Positions 50,867 to 59,599 of a stretch of 64,000 bases of DNA are shown here, in pieces. The notes below the pieces were generated by a model. That model was not told the origin of the DNA and did not search any database. It saw only the letters and a list, made by a program, of their open reading frames with translations. The translations under genes were made by a program, and so were the position numbers. This DNA comes from Prevotella sp. (lineage in GTDB: Bacteria; Bacteroidota; Bacteroidia; Bacteroidales; Bacteroidaceae): assembly GCA_022641735.1 (NCBI GenBank), contig JALCDQ010000001.1:248001-312000 (forward strand). Direction: 5' to 3'. The stretch's first letter is position 1; every line of letters begins with the position of its first letter.

Positions 50867-52228
50867 ATGACGAAACAAAAGAAATTCCTACTACAGGAAA
50901 ACGAGATTCCTACCCAGTGGTATAACATTCAAGCCGACATGGTCAACAAGCCCATGCCCCCACTGAACCCTGCTACCCATGAGCCTTTGGTGGCAGAAGA
51001 CTTAGCTCACATCTTCAATATGGAGTGCTCCAAGCAAGAGCTCGACCAGACCCATGCGTGGATTGACATCCCCGAAGAGGTGCTCGACAAGTATAAATTC
51101 TATCGCTCCACCCCACTGGTGCGTGCTTATGAGCTCGAGAAAGCCCTTGACACGCCTGCCCATATCTATTTCAAGAACGAGAGCACCAACCCTCTCGGCT
51201 CTCATAAAATCAATTCCGCACTGCCTCAATGCTACTATTGCAAGAAAGAGGGAGTGACCAATGTGACCACAGAAACCGGTGCCGGACAATGGGGAGCAGC
51301 GTTGAGTTATGCCGCAAAGATATTCGGCTTGGAGGCTGCTGTCTATCAAGTGAAAATCTCTTTGCAGCAAAAGCCTTACCGTTCCTTTATTATGCGCACC
51401 TTCGGAGCTACAGTTGAGGGGTCTCCTTCAATGTCGACACGTGCCGGAAAGGATATTATCACGAAAGACCCAACCCATCCAGGGTCATTAGGAACGGCCA
51501 TTTCAGAGGCTATCGAATTGGCTACCACCACGCCAAACTGCAAATATACGCTCGGTTCAGTGCTGAATCATGTGGGCCTGCATCAGACTGTTATCGGCTT
51601 GGAAGCTGAGAAACAGATGGCTATGGCAGGAGAATATCCTGACACCGTGATTGCCTGCTTTGGTGGTGGAAGTAACTTCGGCGGCATCGCTTTCCCATTT
51701 ATGAGACACACGCTCAACGAAGGCAAGCACACCGAATTTATCGCCGCAGAGCCTAATAGTTGCCCGAAACTGACGCGCGGAAAGTTTGAGTACGACTTCG
51801 GAGATGAAGCCGGATATACTCCATTGCTGCCAATGTACACTCTTGGACACGACTTCAAGCCTGCCAACATTCATGCCGGAGGCCTCCGTTATCATGGAGC
51901 AGGCATGATTATATCGCAACTTATCAAGGACGGATATATGCACGGCGTGGACATCCCACAACTGGAGACCTTCAAAGCAGGCATGCTCTTCGCCCAAACG
52001 GAAGGCATTATCCCTGCTCCGGAGAGCAGTCACGCCATCGCGGCAACCATTCGCGAGGCTCTGAAATGCAAGTTGACGGGCGAGAAAAAGGTAATTCTGT
52101 TCAACTTAAGTGGGCATGGTTTGCTGGATATGGTTGCTTACGATAGTTACATCAACGGTGACCTTACCAACTACAACGTGACCGATGAGGAGATAGCCCA
52201 TTATCTCGAGGATGTGCCAAAAGTATAA
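50867..52228 (+). CDS. TrpB-like PLP enzyme (TrpB2 type)
   Basis: A 453-residue beta-replacement PLP enzyme of the TrpB2 (trpB_rel) group, longer than ordinary TrpB (about 395). PLP Lys114 is in ESTNPLGSHKINSAL, TETGAGQWG (about 131-139) is the carboxylate loop, and GGGSNFGGIAFPF binds the PLP phosphate. TrpB2 proteins can make tryptophan from indole and serine, and usually do not pair with ordinary TrpA. No other trp gene is adjacent, so it may serve indole salvage. A single gene with its own promoter and terminator. Confidence 0.92.
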   Translation: MTKQKKFLLQENEIPTQWYNIQADMVNKPMPPLNPATHEPLVAEDLAHIFNMECSKQELDQTHAWIDIPEEVLDKYKFYRSTPLVRAYELEKALDTPAHIYFKNESTNPLGSHKINSALPQCYYCKKEGVTNVTTETGAGQWGAALSYAAKIFGLEAAVYQVKISLQQKPYRSFIMRTFGATVEGSPSMSTRAGKDIITKDPTHPGSLGTAISEAIELATTTPNCKYTLGSVLNHVGLHQTVIGLEAEKQMAMAGEYPDTVIACFGGGSNFGGIAFPFMRHTLNEGKHTEFIAAEPNSCPKLTRGKFEYDFGDEAGYTPLLPMYTLGHDFKPANIHAGGLRYHGAGMIISQLIKDGYMHGVDIPQLETFKAGMLFAQTEGIIPAPESSHAIAATIREALKCKLTGEKKVILFNLSGHGLLDMVAYDSYINGDLTNYNVTDEEIAHYLEDVPKV

Positions 52229-52250
52229 TTACGACCCTAAAAAATAAGAA

Positions 52251-52278
52251 AAAGGACCTCCAAAGGGTCCTTTTTTGT
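52251..52278 (+). terminator. Terminator of the TrpB2 gene
   Basis: AAAAAGGACC, loop TCCAAA and GGGTCCTTTTTT form a strong stem ending in a T run. Confidence 0.85.
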
Positions 52279-52344
52279 TTTCAGAAAAACATGGTTAAAC
52301 CTATGATTGGTCATCTCAAGCCCTATGAAAGATAATGACTTGTT

Positions 52345-52435
52345 TTTCAAAACATTACCTTTCACATACCAAAACAAGTTGTTTTACTCACCAAAACAAG
52401 TTGTTTTACCTACCAAAACAAGTTGTTTTGCAAAG
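52345..52435. repeat. AAAACAAGTTGTTTT palindrome array, exact 22-base period (array 6)
   Basis: Three units of ACCAAAACAAGTTGTTTTAC with a two-base spacer start at 52368, 52390 and 52412, exactly 22 apart. Each contains AAAACAA-G-TTGTTTT, a perfect palindrome with one central base. A degenerate unit precedes them (CTTGTTTTTCAAAACA). The array lies between the convergent TrpB2 and mfd genes. Confidence 0.9.
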
Positions 52436-52577
52436 TAAACAACGGCTAACAACAAAGTGAAGAGCCATCTCCCACTTAATTGCTTGCCGCAAATAGGATT
52501 CTTGATAACTATTTTGACGAATTTGTTTATCTATTTCAAATCAGGAAAAACATCCTCTTCCAATACCCTTTTCTTCG
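52436..52577. other. Rest of the TrpB2-mfd intergenic region
   Basis: With array 6 this makes about 350 bases without a gene. No terminator with a T run is evident for mfd. Confidence 0.5.
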
Positions 52578-55500
52578 TTATGCCTTGATTGCTTTGAGGA
52601 TTTCCACCGCTTCCTCAACGGTCTTCACATCAGCCATACGCATCAATCGACGACCCTTAATCTCAGTGAGATTACAGCGACGAGGGTTTGCGGCAAGGTA
52701 ATCGAGCACCTTTCCGAAGGCCTGACTTTGATAATAAGCACTCTCAGAATTAGACACAAACTGCAAGGTCATCCGACTCTGACGGAGCAAAATCTTCTCA
52801 CAGCCAAGGCTCTTTCCTAATCGCCGAAGCGATACCACTTGCATCAATTCCTCTCCTTCACGAGGAACAGGACCGAAGCGGTCGATGAGCCGCTTGCGAT
52901 AAGCCTCCAAAGCGGCATCATCATTGATGTTGTCAAGTTCCCGATAGAGCAACATGCGCTCACTGGAACCAGGCACATAAGTATCTGGGAAATACATCTC
53001 AAGGTCGCTCTCGATGGCACAATCCTCCACAAACTCATCCCCATTGACCTGTCGACCATGAGCAATCTCATCGGCATAAATGTCTTGAAACTCATCATTC
53101 TTAAGTTCTGTAACCGCCTGAGAGAGTATTTTCTGATAAGTCTCATAGCCCAAGTCCTCCATGAAACCACTCTGTTCAGCCCCCAAGAGGTTGCCAGCGC
53201 CACGAATGTCAAGGTCTTGCATGGCGAGATTAAACCCGGAACCAAGTTCCGAGAAGTTCTCCAAAGCCTCCAAACGACGGCGTGCCTCGGGCGTAAGCAC
53301 CGACTTTGGAGGGGCCAAGAGATAACAGAAAGCCTTACGATTGGAACGTCCCACACGCCCTCGCATCTGATGCAAATCCGAAAGACCGAAACGATGGGCA
53401 TCGTTGATAATGATGGTGTTGGCATTAGGGATATCTATTCCGTTCTCCACAATGGTAGTGGAAAGCAGCACATCATAGTCATAATTGATGAAGCCCATGA
53501 TTCTCTTTTCGAGCTCTTCAGGTTCCATCTGCCCATGCCCAATCACCACGCGGCAGTCAGGCACATACTTATGAATCAGCTGTTCAATCTCAGGAAGGTT
53601 GCTGATGCGGTTGTTTACAAAGAAGACTTGCCCGTTTCGGCTCATCTCAAAGTTGATGGCATCGGCTATAACTTCATGCCCATAAGTGGTAAGTTCTGTC
53701 TGAATGGGATATCGATTAGGAGGCGGAGTGCGGATGATGCTCATATCCCGAGCCCCCATCAACGAGAATTGCAACGTGCGGGGAATAGGTGTAGCGCTCA
53801 TCGTGAGCGTATCGACGTTGGTCTTTAACTTGCGCAACTTCTCCTTAGTGGAAACACCGAACTTCTGTTCCTCATCTATAATGAGCAATCCAAGGTCATG
53901 CCACTTCAGTTGTTTGCCCAAAAGTTTATGCGTACCAATGATTATATCAATCTTTCCCGATGCCAAATCATCGAGTATCTGACGAGTCTGCTTGGCGCTG
54001 CGAGCCCTCGTAAGGTAATCCACTCGTACGGGGAAATCCTTCAAACGGTCACGAAACGTCTGATAATGCTGGAATGCCAAGACCGTGGTAGGCACCAAAA
54101 CAGCCACCTGCTTGGAATCACAAGCCGCCTTGAAAGCCGCTCGCACAGCCACTTCAGTCTTTCCAAAGCCCACATCACCACATACTAATCGGTCCATAGG
54201 CTTAGCCATTTCCATGTCAGCCTTCACATCCTGTGTGGCTTTCAACTGGTCGGGAGTGTCCTCATAAAGGAAACTCGCCTCCAACTCGTGCTGCATATAA
54301 GAGTCAGTACTATAAGGGAAGCCCTTTTCATGACGGCGTTTCGCATAGAGACGAATCAAATCTCGGGCGATATCCTTTATCTTTGCCTTGGTGCGTTCTT
54401 TAAGTCTATCCCAAGCGCCAGTACCCAATGTGCTTAGACGAGGTGGTTCTCCAGTGTCCTGCCGACGATATTTACTGATTTTATAGAGCGAGTGAATGGA
54501 CACATCCACCTTGTCATTATTCTGATAAATGATGCGGATGACCTCCTGATAACCCCCATCTGGAGTGGGCACACGCACCAAACCGCCAAACTTGCCGATG
54601 CCAAAGTCGATATGGACAATAAAATCGCCAGGGTCCATCTCCTGCAACTCTTTCATCGTAAGAGCCATCTTTCCAGCACGAGCACTGTCGCTCCGAAGGC
54701 TGTACTTATGGAATCGGTCGAAAATCTGATGGTCTGTGAAGAAGCACAACTTCAAGTCATTATCAGCAAAACCCTCATGGAGCGTCTTGTCAACAGAGGT
54801 AAACTGGATGCCTGAACGCTGGCTGTCATAGCCGGAACGCTCACGATCAGCCCCCATCTCATCAAAGATGTCCCGAAGCCGTTGTTGCTGTTTCTGACTA
54901 TCAGCGAGAATATAGAGCTTATAGCCCTGCTGGAGATAGTCTTCCAAAGAATGCTTGAGTAAATCAAAATTCTTATGGAACAAAGGCTGAGGAGTGATGT
55001 TGAATTTGAGGATAGCCTCTTTATCATAGGCCAATATTGCGCTATTGGGTTGCGGGCCAAACTCTACCCATTTGAAACGAGCTGTTTCCTCACTGAATTG
55101 AGAGCCCGTACATAGATTCCTTTCTTTTTGCAAATTGAGCAGAATCTCTGCCTTCTCCACTTCCGTAACACCTTCTAATTGCTCCGTCATGGCCTGTCGG
55201 GAGAAGCCTTCGCGATAGATTTTATCGATAGAGTCACGTACGTAAGCGAAGTCTTTCATCACAAGAACCGTATCATCTGGAAGAAAATCAAGGAACGGTA
55301 CCTTATTTTCTTTCATCGCAGCTAACTCTGGGACGATTTCTATCTCTATGCGTTTGTCTTGAGACAACTGGTCCTGTACCTCAAAGGTGCGGATAGTATC
55401 TATCTCATCCCCAAAGAAATCGATGCGGAAGGGATATTCGCAAGAGAAAGAGAAAACATCCAATATACTTCCACGTACTGCAAATTGGCCAGGCTCATAA

Positions 55501-56012
55501 ACATAATCCACTTCCTCAAAACCAAACTCACGAAGTGTCTTTTCCACATCTGTAATGTCGATGTTCTGACCTGTTTTCAATTTCAGCAACCGATTATCAA
55601 GACTCGATTTGCTTACCACAAGTTCAGAAAGAGCATCCGGACTCGTCACTATATAAAGGCATTTGCCGAAGTCTATCTTAGACAATACTTCCGTACGGAG
55701 AATCTCATTAGCCGCATCCCGTTGCCCGTATTTCACGGCTCTACGATAACTGGAAGGGAAGTAAAAGACCGTTTCCTGTCCCATCAACTGTACTAAATCA
55801 TGATAGAAATAGCCACCTTCATCAGCATCAGAAAGAACAAAAAGAAAGGTTTGCTTCAGTCTGCTGGCAACGGAAGCAAAAAGCATAGGTACAGAAGAAG
55901 CCAACAATCCCTGAAGGAAAACACGATTAACCGATTTGTTTTCCAATATCTTGAGAAGCGCTCCTGCTTGAGGAGACGCTCCATACAAGCAATTGATATC
56001 TTGTATTTTCAT
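52578..56012 (-). CDS. mfd: Transcription-repair coupling factor Mfd
   Basis: A 1144-residue translocase that removes stalled RNA polymerase and recruits UvrA. UvrB-like module in the first ~330 residues. The RNA-polymerase-interacting domain (CarD-like) is about 470-540 (DPGDFIVHIDFGIGKFGGL). The RecG-like motor is about 590-930, with Walker A GDVGFGKTEVAVRAAF, DEEQKFGV box, MSATPIPRTLQFSLMG and TTIVENGIDIPNANTI. The TRCF domain comes near the end. It starts immediately after the stop of the GT2 gene with no gap, so they are probably co-transcribed. Complete and normal in length. Confidence 0.95.
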   Translation of the reverse strand: MKIQDINCLYGASPQAGALLKILENKSVNRVFLQGLLASSVPMLFASVASRLKQTFLFVLSDADEGGYFYHDLVQLMGQETVFYFPSSYRRAVKYGQRDAANEILRTEVLSKIDFGKCLYIVTSPDALSELVVSKSSLDNRLLKLKTGQNIDITDVEKTLREFGFEEVDYVYEPGQFAVRGSILDVFSFSCEYPFRIDFFGDEIDTIRTFEVQDQLSQDKRIEIEIVPELAAMKENKVPFLDFLPDDTVLVMKDFAYVRDSIDKIYREGFSRQAMTEQLEGVTEVEKAEILLNLQKERNLCTGSQFSEETARFKWVEFGPQPNSAILAYDKEAILKFNITPQPLFHKNFDLLKHSLEDYLQQGYKLYILADSQKQQQRLRDIFDEMGADRERSGYDSQRSGIQFTSVDKTLHEGFADNDLKLCFFTDHQIFDRFHKYSLRSDSARAGKMALTMKELQEMDPGDFIVHIDFGIGKFGGLVRVPTPDGGYQEVIRIIYQNNDKVDVSIHSLYKISKYRRQDTGEPPRLSTLGTGAWDRLKERTKAKIKDIARDLIRLYAKRRHEKGFPYSTDSYMQHELEASFLYEDTPDQLKATQDVKADMEMAKPMDRLVCGDVGFGKTEVAVRAAFKAACDSKQVAVLVPTTVLAFQHYQTFRDRLKDFPVRVDYLTRARSAKQTRQILDDLASGKIDIIIGTHKLLGKQLKWHDLGLLIIDEEQKFGVSTKEKLRKLKTNVDTLTMSATPIPRTLQFSLMGARDMSIIRTPPPNRYPIQTELTTYGHEVIADAINFEMSRNGQVFFVNNRISNLPEIEQLIHKYVPDCRVVIGHGQMEPEELEKRIMGFINYDYDVLLSTTIVENGIDIPNANTIIINDAHRFGLSDLHQMRGRVGRSNRKAFCYLLAPPKSVLTPEARRRLEALENFSELGSGFNLAMQDLDIRGAGNLLGAEQSGFMEDLGYETYQKILSQAVTELKNDEFQDIYADEIAHGRQVNGDEFVEDCAIESDLEMYFPDTYVPGSSERMLLYRELDNINDDAALEAYRKRLIDRFGPVPREGEELMQVVSLRRLGKSLGCEKILLRQSRMTLQFVSNSESAYYQSQAFGKVLDYLAANPRRCNLTEIKGRRLMRMADVKTVEEAVEILKAIKA

Positions 56013-56765
56013 TTACTCCTTAGGCACTGACGGATATTTACGGAACCATCCATCAAGCCTTAACCTCATCACTCCAAAGAAAGCCTCACTGAAAATTCCA
56101 CCACTCATCTTGCTTGTTCCTTCACGACGATTGACAAAAACAACAGGAACTTCCTTAATCTTAAAGCCTATCTTGTAAGCTGTATATTTCATCTCAATCT
56201 GAAAACCATAGCCTTTGAACCGGACAGCATCCAATGGAATCGTCTGGAGCACACGCCGCTTATAGCAAACGAATCCTGCCGTCGTGTCATGAACTTTGAA
56301 TCCTGTCACAAAACGTACATACTGCGAGGCAAAATAACTCATCAGCACTCTGCCCATCGGCCAATTCACCACATTCACTCCACTAACATAGCGTGAACCA
56401 ATAGCCAAATCGTTGCCTTCATCATGACATGCCGCATATAAGCGCGGAAGGTCATTAGGGTCATGACTGAAGTCAGCATCCATTTCAAAGATATAGTCAT
56501 AAGAATGCTCCAGTGACCACTTGAACCCAGTGATATAGGCAGTTCCCAAACCTAATTTTCCCTTTCTCTCTAGGATGAAAAGGCGTTCAGAGAACTCGCT
56601 ATCCATCAGATGATGGACGATTTGCGCTGTTCCATCAGGACTCCCATCATCAATGACAAGGATATGGAAATCCTTTTCAAGGGAAAACACTGTACGGATA
56701 ATCTTCTCAATATTCTCCTTCTCATTATAGGTCGGAATGATTACGATGCTATCACTTTGATTCAT
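56013..56765 (-). CDS. Polyprenol-phosphate mannosyltransferase-type GT2 (Dpm1-like)
   Basis: A 250-residue soluble GT2 enzyme. The start at 56765 (MNQSDSIVIIPTYNEKENIEKI) is chosen because the longer frame begins inside the -7 element. VIDDGSPDGTAQIV (about 39-52) and MDADFSHDP (about 93-101) are the donor-site and DAD metal motifs of the Dpm1 group. NRREGTSKMSGGIFSEAF near the end is also typical. It makes a polyprenyl-phosphate sugar, such as mannose or glucose, as donor for periplasmic glycosylation. No gap to mfd downstream. Confidence 0.9.
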   Translation of the reverse strand: MNQSDSIVIIPTYNEKENIEKIIRTVFSLEKDFHILVIDDGSPDGTAQIVHHLMDSEFSERLFILERKGKLGLGTAYITGFKWSLEHSYDYIFEMDADFSHDPNDLPRLYAACHDEGNDLAIGSRYVSGVNVVNWPMGRVLMSYFASQYVRFVTGFKVHDTTAGFVCYKRRVLQTIPLDAVRFKGYGFQIEMKYTAYKIGFKIKEVPVVFVNRREGTSKMSGGIFSEAFFGVMRLRLDGWFRKYPSVPKE

Positions 56766-56789
56766 AGTTGTATAGAGTTTTAGATATTG

Positions 56790-56797
56790 CAAAGATA
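56790..56797 (-). promoter_or_regulatory. -7 element of the GT2-mfd operon
   Basis: TATCTTTG on the minus strand, 24 bases before the ATG at 56765. Confidence 0.6.
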
Positions 56798-56853
56798 AGA
56801 AAAAATCGGGAAATATATTCCTTATTCTAAATATTTAAATGATTTTCTTATTA

Positions 56854-57612
56854 TTATTGATCCGGATTCTCTATAAATCCCTGATATTCTGAGTCCAGAC
56901 CTTCCATTACCGCCTTGTAAGCCTCTTTCATCATCTGACGCTCAAATTCAACACCTTTACCTTGCGGAGTGATTGGCTGATGGATTGTCAGTCTGAGTGG
57001 ATGCCATGTCACCCATTGCCAGTCTCTCATACGGGGTAACACATCAAAAGAACCATTAATAGTAAGTGGGACAACAGGCAGTTGCAGTTCGTCAGCAAGC
57101 ATGAAAGCACCCCGGCGGAAAGTACCCATGTGTCCTGTAAAGGTTCTCGAGCCTTCCGGAAAGACCACAAGCGACATTCCTTCTTTCAACACTCCACGTG
57201 CATCATCATAAGTCTTGCGAATCTTGCTTGGGCCACTCTTGTCCACATATATATGATGGGCATACTCGCAAGCAACGCCAACCAAAGGGATTTTACGGAT
57301 TCCACGCTTCAACATCCACTTGAAATTACGATTCAAATAACCGTAAATCAGGAATATATCAAAGGCACCCTGATGATTGGAAACAAAGACATAAGACTGT
57401 CCCTTCTCCAAATTCTCACGCCCTTCAACCTTTATGGGAAGAAGCAATAAGCGCACAATGACACGCGACCACCATTTTCCAGGATAATATCCCCAGAAAT
57501 GGCCGTTGCCAATCATACATCCAACAACTGTTGTCAATGAGGTGATAACTGATGCGACAATGATAATCGGCACACAAATGAAGAGCTGATAAATGCGATA
57601 GATGTATTTCAT
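56854..57612 (-). CDS. plsC: 1-acyl-sn-glycerol-3-phosphate acyltransferase (PlsC family)
   Basis: A 252-residue membrane-associated acyltransferase with an N-terminal membrane segment (about 8-35). Catalytic HX4D is at H80-D85 in NHQGAFD, followed by the glycerol-phosphate motif FPEGSRTFTG (about 152-161) and VPLTINGSFDVLP. It adds the second acyl chain during phosphatidic acid synthesis at the inner membrane. Its ATG overlaps the phosphoesterase stop by 4 bases, placing it last in a tightly packed operon. Some family members acylate other lipids such as ornithine lipids; the motif set cannot exclude this. Confidence 0.9.
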   Translation of the reverse strand: MKYIYRIYQLFICVPIIIVASVITSLTTVVGCMIGNGHFWGYYPGKWWSRVIVRLLLLPIKVEGRENLEKGQSYVFVSNHQGAFDIFLIYGYLNRNFKWMLKRGIRKIPLVGVACEYAHHIYVDKSGPSKIRKTYDDARGVLKEGMSLVVFPEGSRTFTGHMGTFRRGAFMLADELQLPVVPLTINGSFDVLPRMRDWQWVTWHPLRLTIHQPITPQGKGVEFERQMMKEAYKAVMEGLDSEYQGFIENPDQ

Positions 57613-58778
57613 TTGCTTTTATGTAAGGTTATAATGGTTATTTCACTGGATACTCCAAAGCGGAAAGGTACAACACCGCCCAATCCCGCATTCACATAAA
57701 GATAACGCCCATTGTCTTCATAAAGACCCCTATCCTCGTTTAATCTAAACATGGTAGGGCGCAGGCCCAATATGCTTAACTGACCTCCATGAGTGTGACC
57801 ACTTAAAGTCAGTTGTGCATGAGACTTCGGTAAAATATTCCTTCGCCATGCCGAAGGGTCATGCTGAAGCATAACCACAAAGGTTTGCGGGGGTACTCCT
57901 TTTAATGTCTTATCTATATCTGACTTTTCCGGGAAAGGAGGTATGCCTTCATTTTCCTCTCCTGCTATCACAATAGAATCTTTCCCTCTATGGATGGCAC
58001 TATGCTCATTTAATAACAACTTCCATCCAAATTGTCTTTCACGCGCAATAGTCTCACGTTCATTGGCAATCTTGATAGCCGGATCTGCCTTGATATATTG
58101 ACTATAGTCATGATTTCCAAGAATTGAGAAGACCCCATCTTTAGCCTTAACTGAAGAAAGCAAGCCTTGTACTGGATAAAGTTCAGAAGGTTGAGTATTC
58201 TGGATATCGCCCGTAAAGACAATTATATCAACTTTTTGCGCTTTAATACTATCAATGGCTCGATTAAGGATTTTAAGCCTTTTGCCCGTATAAGTACCTA
58301 CATGAGCATCTGAAAATTGCAATATACGATAGCCGTCAAAGGTTTTAGGAAGGTCGGGAAATGATAAATCAACCCGATTAACCTCTAATTTATGGAAGCC
58401 TATCGTATAACCATAAAGAAAGACATAAACTCCAAACAGGGCACCAAATAATCCTACCAGATTCCCCCAATTCTTATGTGTATGGAAAATCTTACAAACA
58501 AGCAGACCAATAAAAGAACAAAGAGCATAGACTGCCTTTGGATTGACAAACAAACCGACAAGAGCCAAATACAGGTTAATCCACTTCAAATCATCTGTTA
58601 CAAAGTTCTTTGTAGTAGCCAAGCAAATGGAATAAACGAGCATCAGAAAGCCCGGAGTAAGCCAAAGAAGCCGCTTTGCCAGCTTATATTTAAACCGATG
58701 GTGAAGATAATGGATGTCGAAATATATCTCCGGCAGCACTATGGCTAATATTATAGGTAATATGATTCTTGCTATCAT
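57609..58778 (-). CDS. Membrane metallophosphoesterase (YkuE/YaeI-like)
   Basis: A 389-residue protein with four to five membrane segments in the first ~130 residues and a calcineurin-like phosphoesterase domain (about 145-389). Metal ligands are in FSDAHVGTYTG, FTGDIQNTQ, LGNHDYSQ, LQHD and SGHTHGGQLS. Related proteins cleave phosphate ester bonds of lipids such as UDP-diacylglucosamine or phosphatidyl groups, but family membership does not fix the substrate. It overlaps both neighbours by 4 bases (MetH activation protein upstream, plsC downstream). A lipid role fits the adjacency to plsC. Confidence 0.87.
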   Translation of the reverse strand: MIARIILPIILAIVLPEIYFDIHYLHHRFKYKLAKRLLWLTPGFLMLVYSICLATTKNFVTDDLKWINLYLALVGLFVNPKAVYALCSFIGLLVCKIFHTHKNWGNLVGLFGALFGVYVFLYGYTIGFHKLEVNRVDLSFPDLPKTFDGYRILQFSDAHVGTYTGKRLKILNRAIDSIKAQKVDIIVFTGDIQNTQPSELYPVQGLLSSVKAKDGVFSILGNHDYSQYIKADPAIKIANERETIARERQFGWKLLLNEHSAIHRGKDSIVIAGEENEGIPPFPEKSDIDKTLKGVPPQTFVVMLQHDPSAWRRNILPKSHAQLTLSGHTHGGQLSILGLRPTMFRLNEDRGLYEDNGRYLYVNAGLGGVVPFRFGVSSEITIITLHKSK

Positions 58779-59599
58779 CTTTTCAATAAACTGGAAACCA
58801 AAAACTTACGCATCAGTTCCAAGGGAATTCCACGCCTTTTGGCATAGTCTCTCAACTGGTCTTCTCCTATCTTCCCAAGGTCGAAATAATGAGCTTTAGG
58901 ATGGGCAAACATAAACCCGGAAACACTCGCATGAGGAACCATCATGCCACTTTCAGTGAGTCGGATGCCTATTTCCTTCATTCCCAAGAGTTCAGAAAGG
59001 ATAAAATTGACACTCGTATCTGGCAATGAGGGATAACCTATTGCCGGACGAATACCCTGATAATGTTCCTGATGAAGTTCCTCCATCGTGAGATTTTCAT
59101 CAGGAGCATATCCCCAATAATCCATTCTCACTTCTTGATGCATCTTCTCGGCGGTAGCCTCTGCAAGCCTGTCTGCCAATACTTGGGCCATCATCTGCTC
59201 ATAAGCGTCTCCTTGGTTTTCTGTTGCCAAAAGGCTTTCTACCGTTGTGGCAAACATACCCACCTTATCAGGAATGCCCGAAGAAAGTGGTCTTACAAAA
59301 TCAGAAAGACATAGATTAGGCTCTCCCTGCTTAGTCGGTTTTTGCTGACGAAGCAATGGTATCCTTACATTCTGCTCTATTACAAGATCATCCCCATCAC
59401 TGTTTGCCTCAAAGATGCCAAAGAGTGCAAACGTATGGTATTTCCTATCGAAATTTTCCAACCTTTCCTCAGCATCATCACGCAGCTTCTGCTTTTCCTC
59501 ATTCGGCTTTCCTGTCATGCTCCAAGCATGATAGAAATAAGCCCAATTGATATAAGGACTTACGGATTTTATGCTGTATGAAAGTCTTTTCTTTATCAT
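58775..59599 (-). CDS. Stand-alone MetH activation-domain protein
   Basis: A 274-residue protein equal to the C-terminal S-adenosylmethionine-binding activation domain of cobalamin-dependent methionine synthase (PF02965). The signature is the loop GIRPAIGYPSLPD (about 188-200), with RMDYWGYAPDE before it and HPKAHYFDLGKIGEDQL near the end. In MetH this domain helps methylate oxidised cobalamin with SAM and reduced flavodoxin. Here it is encoded alone, which suggests that the methionine synthase core is a separate gene elsewhere. It overlaps pyrC and the phosphoesterase gene by 4 bases each. Confidence 0.88.
   Translation of the reverse strand: MIKKRLSYSIKSVSPYINWAYFYHAWSMTGKPNEEKQKLRDDAEERLENFDRKYHTFALFGIFEANSDGDDLVIEQNVRIPLLRQQKPTKQGEPNLCLSDFVRPLSSGIPDKVGMFATTVESLLATENQGDAYEQMMAQVLADRLAEATAEKMHQEVRMDYWGYAPDENLTMEELHQEHYQGIRPAIGYPSLPDTSVNFILSELLGMKEIGIRLTESGMMVPHASVSGFMFAHPKAHYFDLGKIGEDQLRDYAKRRGIPLELMRKFLVSSLLKR

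Noticed and set aside
52345..52435. Possible CRISPR array
   Set aside because: Units repeat every 22 bases with two-base spacers, are palindromic, and no cas genes are present.
52839..53828. 329-codon open frame on the plus strand
   Set aside because: It lies antisense within the helicase part of mfd and is a by-product of its codon use.
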